Source of the DNA: an uncultured Selenomonas sp.
Lineage (GTDB): Bacteria; Bacillota; Negativicutes; Selenomonadales; Selenomonadaceae
NCBI GenBank assembly: GCA_945494195.1
Contig: CALYVJ010000137.1
Location: 1 to 5,764 of the forward strand
Direction of reading: 5' to 3'
Length of the DNA stretch: 5,764 nucleotides
A program made the position numbers and the translations under genes. The notes under the pieces were generated by a model, which was not told where the DNA came from, did no database searches, and was given only the letters and a program-made list of their open reading frames with translations. The first letter of the stretch is position 1, and every line of letters begins with the position of its first letter. Positions 1 to 5,764 of the stretch are shown here, piece after piece.

Positions 1-144
1 AAAGAGGACATATGACACTATTTTTATAAAAAAAACTTATAACCTATATAGGGAAAAATAATTAGTATACATTCATGGGAGATGGTAGAATCTATAGGGT
101 GTGTAGATGTAATGTTTGGGATGTAGTTTTAGGAGGAGTCGATT
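1..144 (+). promoter_or_regulatory. AT-rich leader upstream of the chemoreceptor gene, no confident promoter
   Basis: This stretch holds no supportable gene. It is markedly AT-rich in its first 75 bases and should contain the chemoreceptor promoter. The best candidates are weak. ATGACA at 12-17 and TATAAC at 38-43 each match the sigma-A consensus at five of six positions, but the 20-base spacer is too long. TATACA at 66-71 has no matching -35 box. I saw no sigma-28 motif of the kind that often drives chemotaxis genes, no riboswitch-like fold and no terminator from an upstream gene. Confidence 0.3.
131..136 (+). promoter_or_regulatory. Ribosome binding site of the chemoreceptor gene
   Basis: A perfect AGGAGG lies 8 bases before the ATG at 145, which fixes the start of the chemoreceptor. 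Confidence 0.85.
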
Positions 145-1857
145 ATGGGTTTTGATCAACTAAAAGTGACCTATAAGCTAATGTTGATTGTCGCGGTAGC
201 GGCAATAGCTATGATTGGAATCAGTGTCACCGGACATCGTTCGCTCAGCAATGCGGATAATGCGATGAAGAGCATGTATGACCATGAGATGCAGGGGGTA
301 CAGAAACTCGGAACGGCAGTGGAATTCAGCCGTGTCTTGATGGTAAAGACCCTGCAGTCAGTAACGTTGCATGACAATCCGGAACGTCTCAAGAAGGTAT
401 TGGGACAGAAACAGGAAGCTGAGGAAAATGTCGAGAAATCGATAGCGGAATACAAAGCCGCTGTCAAAGGCATGCCGATTGAGGATACTTCCGATATTGA
501 TACGCAGTGGGCCAATTACAAAAAGATTATGAACAACACGGTGGAATTGGCCAAACAGGGCAAAAACGCAGAAGCATTGAGCTACTATGAAAAAGAAGGT
601 TCGCCGGCAACCCGTGGGTTGCGCGATGCTTTTCACAACCAGCAGCAGAAGGTCAACGAACAGGCCGAGGCCAATGAACAGGCCAGCTGCGATGCCAACA
701 GCACGGCGGCTATGATGATTATGGTGGTTACGCTGGTAGCACTGCTGGTGCAGGCAGGTGCCAGCCTTCTGACGGCACGCAATATCACTAATGCCCTTGA
801 TGCAATGCGGGCCGTATGTGAAAAACTCCGTGATGGCGACTTCCGCGGTACGGCACTGGCCCTTAACCGTGGCGATGAATTCGGGCACCTGTCCCGGGTC
901 CTTTCGGAGATGCAGCAGAAACTTGGCACCTATATGCGGGGCATCAGCAACGCCATCAAGGATATCAGCTCGTCTTCGGGCAACCTGAAAGAGGCTTCCA
1001 TGCAGTCGGCCCAGGCATCGGTCCAGTCGGCGGAGTCCGTCGGTGAGGCTGCTCATCTGGTTATTGAACAGGAAAACAAGATTAAGGAAAGCCAGGATCT
1101 TTTGTTGAAGGTCAACGATTCGATTCAGACTATGCGTGCCCATGCTAATGCGGTAACGATGAATTCCATGACGGCTGCCGATGAGGCAAAACAGGGCAAT
1201 AAGGCACTGGAGACCTCCGTCCGCGAAATCCGCGATGTGGAGGCAACGGTCAGCAGCACGGCCGAAATGGTAAGCCGCCTGGGCAACCGTTCCGAAGAAA
1301 TCGGTGCAATCGTAGATACGATTTCGGAGATCGCCAGCCAGACGAACCTGTTGGCGCTCAACGCTGCCATCGAGGCAGCTCGTGCCGGCGAGCAGGGCCG
1401 TGGCTTCTCGGTCGTGGCTGAGGAAGTCCGCAAACTGGCGGAGCAGTCTGAGGAAGCCGCCCAGAAGATTGCCAAGCTCATCAACGCGATGCAGCAGGAT
1501 ACCTCTGAGGCCGTTGCATCCATGAAACAGGGCTGTGATGCTGTTGTGTCTGGGGCTAAATCCGTTGAGGAACTCCAGGCCGTATTCAACCGCATCCATG
1601 ACTTGGTACAGGATGGTGCCGAGAAGACGAAGGAGATGGATGAAGCGATCCGCATGGTAAATAAGGATGCGCAGAACATCTCTGATTCGGTCACCGAGGT
1701 CAGCAGCAAGGGCCAGGAAGTGTCCGAGCATATGGAATCTGTATCGGCAGCAACCGAAGAGCAGTCTGCTTCTTCGGAGGAAATTGCCTCTGCCAGCGAT
1801 ACCCTTTCCCATATGGCAGCCGAGCAGGAGCAGGCACTCAAGCAGTTTAGATTCTGA
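145..1857 (+). CDS. Methyl-accepting chemotaxis protein (4-helix-bundle sensor, HAMP, signalling domain)
   Basis: A complete 570-residue transmembrane chemoreceptor that would relay ligand binding outside the membrane to a CheA/CheW complex inside. Seen: a short cytoplasmic start, a first membrane helix at about residues 10-30, a helical extracytoplasmic region at about 31-187 of the 4HB_MCP type, a second membrane helix at about 188-210, a HAMP region at about 211-265, then a long coiled-coil signalling domain. The hairpin tip carries the near-invariant run around residues 385-439, including [20 protein letters not shown] and [16 protein letters not shown]. Candidate adaptation sites of the small-small-x-x-E/Q-E/Q type occur at E539/Q540 and E545/E546. 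There is no C-terminal NWETF-like CheR tether. The HAMP start ([10 protein letters not shown], 212-221) lacks the usual proline. The start is set by AGGAGG at 131-136. The gene stands alone with its own terminator and no che genes in view. The ligand cannot be told from sequence. Confidence 0.95.
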   Translation: MGFDQLKVTYKLMLIVAVAAIAMIGISVTGHRSLSNADNAMKSMYDHEMQGVQKLGTAVEFSRVLMVKTLQSVTLHDNPERLKKVLGQKQEAEENVEKSIAEYKAAVKGMPIEDTSDIDTQWANYKKIMNNTVELAKQGKNAEALSYYEKEGSPATRGLRDAFHNQQQKVNEQAEANEQASCDANSTAAMMIMVVTLVALLVQAGASLLTARNITNALDAMRAVCEKLRDGDFRGTALALNRGDEFGHLSRVLSEMQQKLGTYMRGISNAIKDISSSSGNLKEASMQSAQASVQSAESVGEAAHLVIEQENKIKESQDLLLKVNDSIQTMRAHANAVTMNSMTAADEAKQGNKALETSVREIRDVEATVSSTAEMVSRLGNRSEEIGAIVDTISEIASQTNLLALNAAIEAARAGEQGRGFSVVAEEVRKLAEQSEEAAQKIAKLINAMQQDTSEAVASMKQGCDAVVSGAKSVEELQAVFNRIHDLVQDGAEKTKEMDEAIRMVNKDAQNISDSVTEVSSKGQEVSEHMESVSAATEEQSASSEEIASASDTLSHMAAEQEQALKQFRF

Positions 1858-1877
1858 TATAGTTTTATATACTTCCG

Positions 1878-1919
1878 CCAAGGTCATGCCACTAGGGCAT
1901 GGCCTTGGTTATTTTTTTT
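1878..1919 (+). terminator. Rho-independent terminator of the chemoreceptor gene
   Basis: A 13-bp stem, CCAAGGTCATGCC (1878-1890) with GGCATGGCCTTGG (1896-1908), contains one T-G wobble and closes on the 5-base loop ACTAG. A T-rich tract including eight consecutive T (1912-1919) follows. It begins 20 bases after the TGA stop. There is no A-run before the stem, so it should work on the plus strand only. Confidence 0.92.
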
Positions 1920-1930
1920 ACTTTGACCTA

Positions 1931-1958
1931 TTGACTTTTTGCCTATTTGATTTATAAT
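1931..1958 (+). promoter_or_regulatory. Sigma-A-type promoter of hsp20
   Basis: TTGACT (1931-1936) and a perfect TATAAT (1953-1958) are separated by 16 bases, just after the chemoreceptor terminator. Transcription would start near 1965, giving a leader of about 80 bases. No CIRCE inverted repeat (TTAGCACTC-N9-GAGTGCTAA) is present, so HrcA control is not indicated here. Confidence 0.75.
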
Positions 1959-1964
1959 AAGAAA

Positions 1965-2046
1965 TGAAAAGAGGGAAACCTCTAGAGATAAATCAATACC
2001 ATGAGCTGTTGAAACTTATGGCGCAGTTTTGAAAGGGGCGACAGTT
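1965..2046 (+). promoter_or_regulatory. hsp20 5' leader with possible temperature-sensitive structure
   Basis: This leader between the predicted transcription start and the ATG can form small hairpins by eye. AGAGG (1970-1974) pairs with CCTCT (1979-1983) around a GAAA tetraloop. GAAACT (2011-2016) can pair with AGTTTT (2025-2030), and CTGTTG (2006-2011) with CGACAG (2039-2044); the last two share only base 2011. Together these would hold the ribosome binding site in an internal bulge. CCTCT could instead pair with AGGGG (2034-2038) of that site. Small heat-shock genes often carry RNA thermometers, but this one matches neither the ROSE nor the fourU type clearly, so a regulatory role is inference. 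Confidence 0.25.
2031..2038 (+). promoter_or_regulatory. Ribosome binding site deciding the hsp20 start
   Basis: GAAAGGGG sits 8 bases before the ATG at 2047. An in-frame TTG at 2029 would lie upstream of and overlap this site, and would add six residues to the protein, so the ATG is preferred. Confidence 0.75.
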
Positions 2047-2511
2047 ATGTTTGGTTTAGTTCCGTTTGGTGCAAGAAACAATCTCGCAAAGAGCAGTGAG
2101 CGTCCACAGTCGATTTGGGATGTATTCGATGAACCATTTTTCAAAGATGATTTCTTCCCGGCTATGGACCGTTGGAATGGTGCGGGCGGCATGCGCGTCG
2201 ATGTCAAAGATAACGGGAACAGCTATGAGCTTACTGCTGATTTGCCGGGGATGGCAAAGGAAGACATTCACCTGAGCTATCAGAACAGCTATCTGACTAT
2301 TTCGGCTCAAAAGGATGAGTCGAAGGAAGAAAAAGACGAGGCGGGAAACTACATCCGGCGTGAGCGCCGCTCAGGGTCTATGAGCCGCTCGTTCTATATC
2401 GACAATATCGATGAGAGCCGCGTCACGGCAGAATTCAAAGACGGAGTCCTGCACGTGAATATGCCGAAAGCCGCTGAGGTTCAGCACTCGACCGAGATCG
2501 AGATAAAATAA
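2047..2511 (+). CDS. hsp20: Hsp20 family small heat-shock protein
   Basis: A 154-residue ATP-independent chaperone that, as known for the family, forms oligomers and holds unfolding proteins in the cytoplasm. Seen: an N-terminal arm with MFGLVPF and a Phe/Asp-rich segment (DVFDEPFFKDDFFP, 25-38), an alpha-crystallin domain at about 48-141 with LTADLPGMAKEDI (62-74) and the signature AEFKDGVLHVNMPK (128-141), and a C-terminal tail with the I-x-I motif (IEI, 151-153) that docks on neighbouring subunits. The length is normal for bacterial Hsp20. The ATG at 2047 is chosen over the in-frame TTG at 2029 because of the position of the ribosome binding site and because MFGLVPF is a typical start in this lineage. 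It is monocistronic, with a promoter at 1931-1958 and a terminator at 2546-2584. Confidence 0.95.
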   Translation: MFGLVPFGARNNLAKSSERPQSIWDVFDEPFFKDDFFPAMDRWNGAGGMRVDVKDNGNSYELTADLPGMAKEDIHLSYQNSYLTISAQKDESKEEKDEAGNYIRRERRSGSMSRSFYIDNIDESRVTAEFKDGVLHVNMPKAAEVQHSTEIEIK

Positions 2512-2545
2512 GCCTTCTAAATAATTCCCTAAACATAAATTCACA

Positions 2546-2584
2546 GCAAAAAACCGGCTGACAAAGAGTCAGCCGGTTTTTTGC
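2546..2584. terminator. Bidirectional terminator between hsp20 and cobT
   Basis: A perfect 17-bp inverted repeat, GCAAAAAACCGGCTGAC (2546-2562) and GTCAGCCGGTTTTTTGC (2568-2584), surrounds the 5-base loop AAAGA. The inner CCGGCTGAC arm is a strong stem. The T-tract on the right serves hsp20 on the plus strand, and the A-tract on the left becomes a U-tract for the minus-strand cobT transcript. It lies 34 bases past the hsp20 stop and 8 bases past the cobT stop, so both convergent genes can share it. Confidence 0.93.
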
Positions 2585-2592
2585 GTCCAAGG

Positions 2593-4512
2593 TTATGGGA
2601 TTTGCTTGTTGGCACCGGGACCGTCCTGAGAAACCGATACCTTGGTATCGGCAAAGGTGCGCATGTCATTTAGCATGTGCAGGGCGGCTTCGGTGATGTT
2701 TAAGCCCAAGGTGGCGATAATGCCGCCGGGCAGGGTGATGCCAGCCTGCAGTAGTGCTGGCTGGACGTGGAGGATATAGGGGCGGACTTCCGGGCATAAA
2801 AGCTCGGTGTAGCGGGCGATGATTTCCGTGGCTTCGTCATCGAGCAGGATGAAACTGCTGTTGTGAGCCGCGGCGATAATAGCACCGATAATGGCCCCGA
2901 TAGCTCCCTGGTAGGCCTCTGGGGCCTTTTGCAAGAACTCGTCCGCCTGATAGCGCAGACTGCCGTCTGGATTCAACAGGGTAGTCGCAAATTCTGTAGC
3001 CGCCGTTCCAAAGGGCGCATCTTCGTCGAGTTCCGTCAGTGCCAGTCCCAAAAGTGGGTAGGTCAGTGACAGGTACTCTGCCTGTTCGCGGCCAAAATCG
3101 AAAGCGGCTGTTGGCGGCAGGCCGTCTCGCAGGTGGGCAAGCGTTACATCGGCGCCAGCATGCTGGGCAAAGGCGGCGGTGAGCTGAGCTTGCAGGGAAT
3201 TGGTTTGGCGGCCGGTAAAGACCAGCAGAGCCCGTTCCATGCCACATTCGGGCTGGTCACTGCCGATGATGCTGGCTATCTCGGCGGCAATTTGTTCCAG
3301 ATAACCGAGACTGTTGAGCGGCTTGGCCAGATTGTTGATGCGGTGCTGGCAGTTATGCAGGGCCTCGTAATCGAGATCCTGCATCGTGTGCAGGTAGAAA
3401 TCAAAGGTTTTATCGGTAATCTTGGGGATGGTGTGGCGCATGAATTCCTGATGGAAGGGCGTTTCGACAGGTTCCTGGGGGAGCTTGTCGATTACATCCC
3501 ATGCGGAGAGTACCGCCTCCAGCATCGTGACGAGGAGACTGGAGCCGCAGGCTTCGCCGAGTTTCAGATCCAGGTCCATCAGTGGCAGCAGGTCGAGTTT
3601 TTCCAGGGCGAACTGGTGTGATTTCTCTGCGCTGAGGTGGGAGGCCATCACATAGTCGATGGAATCCGGGGCGATGGCTTGGGCAATCAAAGCGGCGGCG
3701 CTGGTGTTGGCACCATCGAGGATTACCGTACCGTGACGGGCGGCGGCACCGAGGATCATGCCGGCAATGGCACCAAATTCAAAGCCGCCGACTTTGGTCA
3801 GGACATCGATTCCGTCGCTGCTGTCAGGCTGGTTGATGTCAAGGGACTGTTGGACGATGCCTATCTTCTTTTGCAGGCGTTCGTCGGAAATATTGGTGCC
3901 CCGGCCAGTTGTTTCTACGGCCCGGCGCCCGCAGCAGGCGGCGGTGATGGCCGCGCTGACGGTGGTGTTGGCGATGCCCATTTCTCCGGGCAGGATGCAG
4001 TCAAAGCCTTTGTCCATGACTTGATTGGCAAGATCGATGCCCGTTTCCAGGGCCAGAATAGCCTGTTTCCGGGTCATGGCGGGGCCTTCGGCAATATTGG
4101 CGGTGCCGTCGGCGATGTGGCAGTCGATGAGTCCTGGAATATCCGAAGCATCGGCGGCGATGCCCAGATCGACCACCAGCAGCTCAGAATCGCAATATTT
4201 GGCGAAGGCATTGGCGGCTGCTCCCTGACTGATGAGATAATTGCGAGTCATCTGCAGGGTAGTCTCGGGGGGATAGGCGCTGACGCCCTCTGCGGCCACG
4301 CCGTGGTCGGCGCAGCAAATGATGGTACATTTTTCCGGTGCTTGGGGATGGCGCTTTCCGGTTATGGAAAGATAACGCAGCAATAGATCCCGGAGACCGC
4401 CGAGGCTTAGATCATCATCCTCCATGACCTGATTGATGCGTTTGGCCGCCGCTTGGGGGATTTCCCAATTGGCGGGTTCGATGGTGGCGATGGTTTGTTC
4501 CAGCAGGCTCAT
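2593..4512 (-). CDS. cobT: CobT-family base phosphoribosyltransferase, tandem two-domain (ArsA-ArsB-like fusion)
   Basis: The family moves phosphoribose from nicotinate mononucleotide onto the lower-ligand base of a cobamide (B12-like cofactor), giving an alpha-riboside phosphate. CobT is usually about 350 residues; this chain has 639 and looks like two CobT units. N-half (about 1-345): ADHGVAAEGVSAYP (68-81), GPAMTRKQA (143-151), GEMGIANTT (176-184), INQP (226-229), DGIDVLTKVGGFEFGAIAG (233-251), SHLSAEK (291-297) and LGEACGSSLL (318-327), where Glu320 matches the catalytic Glu317 of Salmonella CobT. After a linker, the C-half (about 376-639) begins with the classic R-x-x-x-L-x-KP-x-x-SLG-x-LE pattern (391-406) and keeps GAIGAIIGAIIAAA (537-550), but has TGR for ADH (433-435), no GE.G.ANTT, and LGLNITEAAL (602-611) at the catalytic loop. 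This matches the active ArsA plus inactive ArsB pair of Sporomusa ovata, so a phenolic substrate is possible (inference). It overlaps tex by 4 bases. Family confidence is high; substrate confidence is low. Confidence 0.9.
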   Translation of the reverse strand: MSLLEQTIATIEPANWEIPQAAAKRINQVMEDDDLSLGGLRDLLLRYLSITGKRHPQAPEKCTIICCADHGVAAEGVSAYPPETTLQMTRNYLISQGAAANAFAKYCDSELLVVDLGIAADASDIPGLIDCHIADGTANIAEGPAMTRKQAILALETGIDLANQVMDKGFDCILPGEMGIANTTVSAAITAACCGRRAVETTGRGTNISDERLQKKIGIVQQSLDINQPDSSDGIDVLTKVGGFEFGAIAGMILGAAARHGTVILDGANTSAAALIAQAIAPDSIDYVMASHLSAEKSHQFALEKLDLLPLMDLDLKLGEACGSSLLVTMLEAVLSAWDVIDKLPQEPVETPFHQEFMRHTIPKITDKTFDFYLHTMQDLDYEALHNCQHRINNLAKPLNSLGYLEQIAAEIASIIGSDQPECGMERALLVFTGRQTNSLQAQLTAAFAQHAGADVTLAHLRDGLPPTAAFDFGREQAEYLSLTYPLLGLALTELDEDAPFGTAATEFATTLLNPDGSLRYQADEFLQKAPEAYQGAIGAIIGAIIAAAHNSSFILLDDEATEIIARYTELLCPEVRPYILHVQPALLQAGITLPGGIIATLGLNITEAALHMLNDMRTFADTKVSVSQDGPGANKQIP

Positions 4513-5764
4513 CCGATTTGCGCCTCCTTCGGAACTTGCTTCAATGACAGACCGATGCGGTTGCGTTTTTCGTCAATGCTGATGACCATGACATTCAGCA
4601 CATCACCGATAGACAGGACATCCAGGGGATGCTTGACCCGTTTCTTGGACAATTCGGAAATATGGATGAGGCCATCCTGATGCAGGCCGATGTCTACAAA
4701 GGCGCCAAAATCCGTAATATTGCGCACGGTGCCGCGCATGATGGTGCCCGGCTTGATATCACTCAGTTTGACAATAGCCTGGCGGGTAAGCGGTGCAGGC
4801 AGATCCTCACGCGGGTCGCGGCCTGGTTTTACCAGCGCATCGAGGATATCCTTGACCGTTGGCTCCCCGGCATCGAGGTCTTTGGCTAGTTTGGCGATGT
4901 CTACCAGTTTGCTCTTGGCGGCCAGCATAGCCAGCTGATTCTTGTCGGACAAATCCTGAAGGTCGAAGCCGAGCTTTGCGAGGATGGCTTCCGCCAGTTT
5001 ATAGGATTCCGGATGGACTGGCGTGTTATCCAGCGGCGATTTGGCCCCGGCAATGCGCAGGAAGCCGGCACACTGGGTAAAGGCGGCGGGGCCGAGACGG
5101 GGGACCTTGAGCAGCTGGCGGCGGCTCATAAAGGTGCCGTTTTCATTGCGGTAGGCTACGATGTTATTGGCAATGGTGCCGTTGATGCCGGCGATATGCC
5201 TCAACAGTGCCGCCGAGGCTGTATTGAGGTCGACGCCCACATGGTTGACGGCACTTTCGATGGTGGCGTCAAGGGTTTGGGAAAGTTCCTTCTGATTGAC
5301 ATCATGCTGGTACTGGCCGACGCCGATAGCCTTCGGGTCGATTTTTACGAGTTCGGCCAGTGGGTCCTGTACCCGGCGGGCAATGGAGACAGCACCGCGG
5401 ATGACGACATCGTATTCCGGCAGTTCCTCCTTGGCAAGAGCCGAGGCCGAGTAAACGGAGGCACCAGCCTCGTTGGCAATGATGTAGTGCACATCGGTGA
5501 GGTTGTTTTCCCGGATGAGTTCTGCGGTGAACTGCTCCGTCTCATAAGAGGCCGTGCCGTTGCCGATAGAAATCAGCGTAACGTGATTTTTCTTGATGGA
5601 TGCCAGTACTGTCTTGGCGGCTGCTTCCTTGGCGCGGTCGCTTTGGGTAACCTGCAGGACACCGTGGTCCAAAACCTGCCCTGTGGCATCGACGACGGCC
5701 ATCTTGCAGCCATTGCGATAGCCTGGGTCAAGTCCCATGACCGTATGGCCTGCCAGTGGCGCCT
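4509..5764 (-). CDS. tex: Tex family RNA-binding transcription accessory protein, C-terminal part (5' end outside the window)
   Basis: About the last 417 residues of a protein that in the family is usually 700-780 long. The frame stays open to the window edge, reading APLAGHTV before an internal Met, so the Met at 5738 is not the true start. Numbering from that Met: a YqgF/RNase H-like domain at about 1-125 (GLDPGYRNG, GNGTASYETE at 59-68, ANEAGASVYSAS at 88-99), the strongly conserved RRVQDPLAELVKIDP and GVGQYQHDV (121-147), a helix-hairpin-helix region at about 165-235 (LNTASAALLRHIAGI, then FMSRRQLLKVPRLGPAAF), a helical linker, and an S1 RNA-binding domain at about 326-400 (GTVRNITDFGAFVDIG, DGLIHISELS). 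Tex is known to bind nucleic acid and to act in transcription, with effects on toxin or virulence gene expression in some species. Its stop overlaps the cobT start, so it is the upstream gene of that transcript. Its promoter is outside the window. Confidence 0.96.
   Translation of the reverse strand, partial: APLAGHTVMGLDPGYRNGCKMAVVDATGQVLDHGVLQVTQSDRAKEAAAKTVLASIKKNHVTLISIGNGTASYETEQFTAELIRENNLTDVHYIIANEAGASVYSASALAKEELPEYDVVIRGAVSIARRVQDPLAELVKIDPKAIGVGQYQHDVNQKELSQTLDATIESAVNHVGVDLNTASAALLRHIAGINGTIANNIVAYRNENGTFMSRRQLLKVPRLGPAAFTQCAGFLRIAGAKSPLDNTPVHPESYKLAEAILAKLGFDLQDLSDKNQLAMLAAKSKLVDIAKLAKDLDAGEPTVKDILDALVKPGRDPREDLPAPLTRQAIVKLSDIKPGTIMRGTVRNITDFGAFVDIGLHQDGLIHISELSKKRVKHPLDVLSIGDVLNVMVISIDEKRNRIGLSLKQVPKEAQIG
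4523..4529 (-). promoter_or_regulatory. Ribosome binding site of cobT inside the end of tex
   Basis: On the minus strand AAGGAGG lies 10 bases before the cobT ATG and inside the last codons of tex (coding the Lys-Glu of its C-terminal tail). It supports the 4512 start, and with the ATGA overlap it points to coupled translation. Confidence 0.8.

Noticed and set aside
75..155. Short open frame of 26 codons ahead of and overlapping the chemoreceptor start
   Set aside because: It has no ribosome binding site before its ATG, and its product shows no leader-peptide pattern; the AGGAGG inside it serves the receptor ATG at 145.
358..1887. Long open frame (509 codons) on the minus strand across the chemoreceptor gene
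   Set aside because: It is antisense to a clear, full-length receptor, its protein has no recognisable motif, and biased third-base use of the real gene readily opens such frames.
1980..1987. Palindrome CTCTAGAG as an operator
   Set aside because: Eight bases is short, it overlaps the AGAGG/CCTCT hairpin and matches no heat-shock operator that I know.
2029..2046. TTG at 2029 as the hsp20 start
   Set aside because: It would lie upstream of and overlap the GAAAGGGG ribosome binding site and add six residues to a normal Hsp20 N-terminus.
3133..3621. 162-codon plus-strand open frame across the middle of cobT
   Set aside because: It is antisense to the junction of the two CobT-like halves with no motif of its own; treated as a shadow.
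3637..4386. 249-codon plus-strand open frame, Gly-rich, across cobT
   Set aside because: It is antisense to the conserved catalytic region of cobT; the Gly/Ala richness is the mirror of GC-rich codons, and no convincing ribosome binding site or family motif is seen.
2593..4512. A cobalamin riboswitch or wider cob operon around cobT
   Set aside because: No other cobamide gene lies in the window, and the sequence directly upstream of cobT is tex coding sequence, leaving no room for a riboswitch there.
5736..5738. ATG at 5738 as the true start of tex
   Set aside because: It sits within the conserved Tex sequence just before GLDPG; the frame remains open upstream with Tex-like residues (APLAGHTV), and about 320 N-terminal residues are missing from the window.

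Overview
The window reads as chromosomal DNA from an anaerobic Negativicutes bacterium, most likely close to Selenomonas (inference). The evidence is protein flavour: an Hsp20 opening with MFGLVPF, a typical Gram-positive-lineage 4-helix-bundle chemoreceptor, strong AGGAGG-type ribosome binding sites, and a CobT-family enzyme whose closest described architecture is the two-subunit ArsAB of Sporomusa ovata, also a Negativicute. No insertion sequence, phage gene, CRISPR array, tRNA or rRNA was seen.

Layout: two plus-strand genes face two minus-strand genes. Bases 1-144 are an AT-rich leader. A complete methyl-accepting chemotaxis protein (145-1857) ends in a strong hairpin terminator (1878-1919). 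A consensus-like promoter (1931-1958) and a leader of about 80 nt then lead into a small heat-shock protein gene (2047-2511). A perfect 17-bp inverted repeat flanked by A and T tracts (2546-2584) acts as a two-way terminator at the convergence point. On the minus strand, tex (entering from beyond 5764 and ending at 4509) overlaps by 4 bases (ATGA) a 639-codon CobT-family gene (4512-2593), so these two are almost certainly one transcript with coupled translation.

The most notable element is the 639-codon CobT-family protein. It is about twice the usual length and consists of two CobT-like halves in tandem. The N-terminal half keeps the catalytic motifs (ADHG, GEMGIANTT, the INQP/DGIDVLTKVGG stretch, SHLSAEK and the catalytic-loop Glu320). 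The C-terminal half keeps the fold signature (KPLNSLGYLE and the GAI..I..A helix region) but has lost the catalytic Glu and the GE.G.ANTT motif. This resembles the active ArsA plus inactive ArsB heterodimer of S. ovata fused into one chain, which suggests activation of a lower-ligand base for a cobamide, possibly a phenolic one such as phenol or p-cresol. The substrate is inference. No other cobamide gene and no cobalamin riboswitch is visible here.

The chemoreceptor and Hsp20 have no evident functional tie to each other or to the tex-cobT unit. Each has its own terminator, and the layout looks like ordinary housekeeping chromosome apart from the fused CobT.
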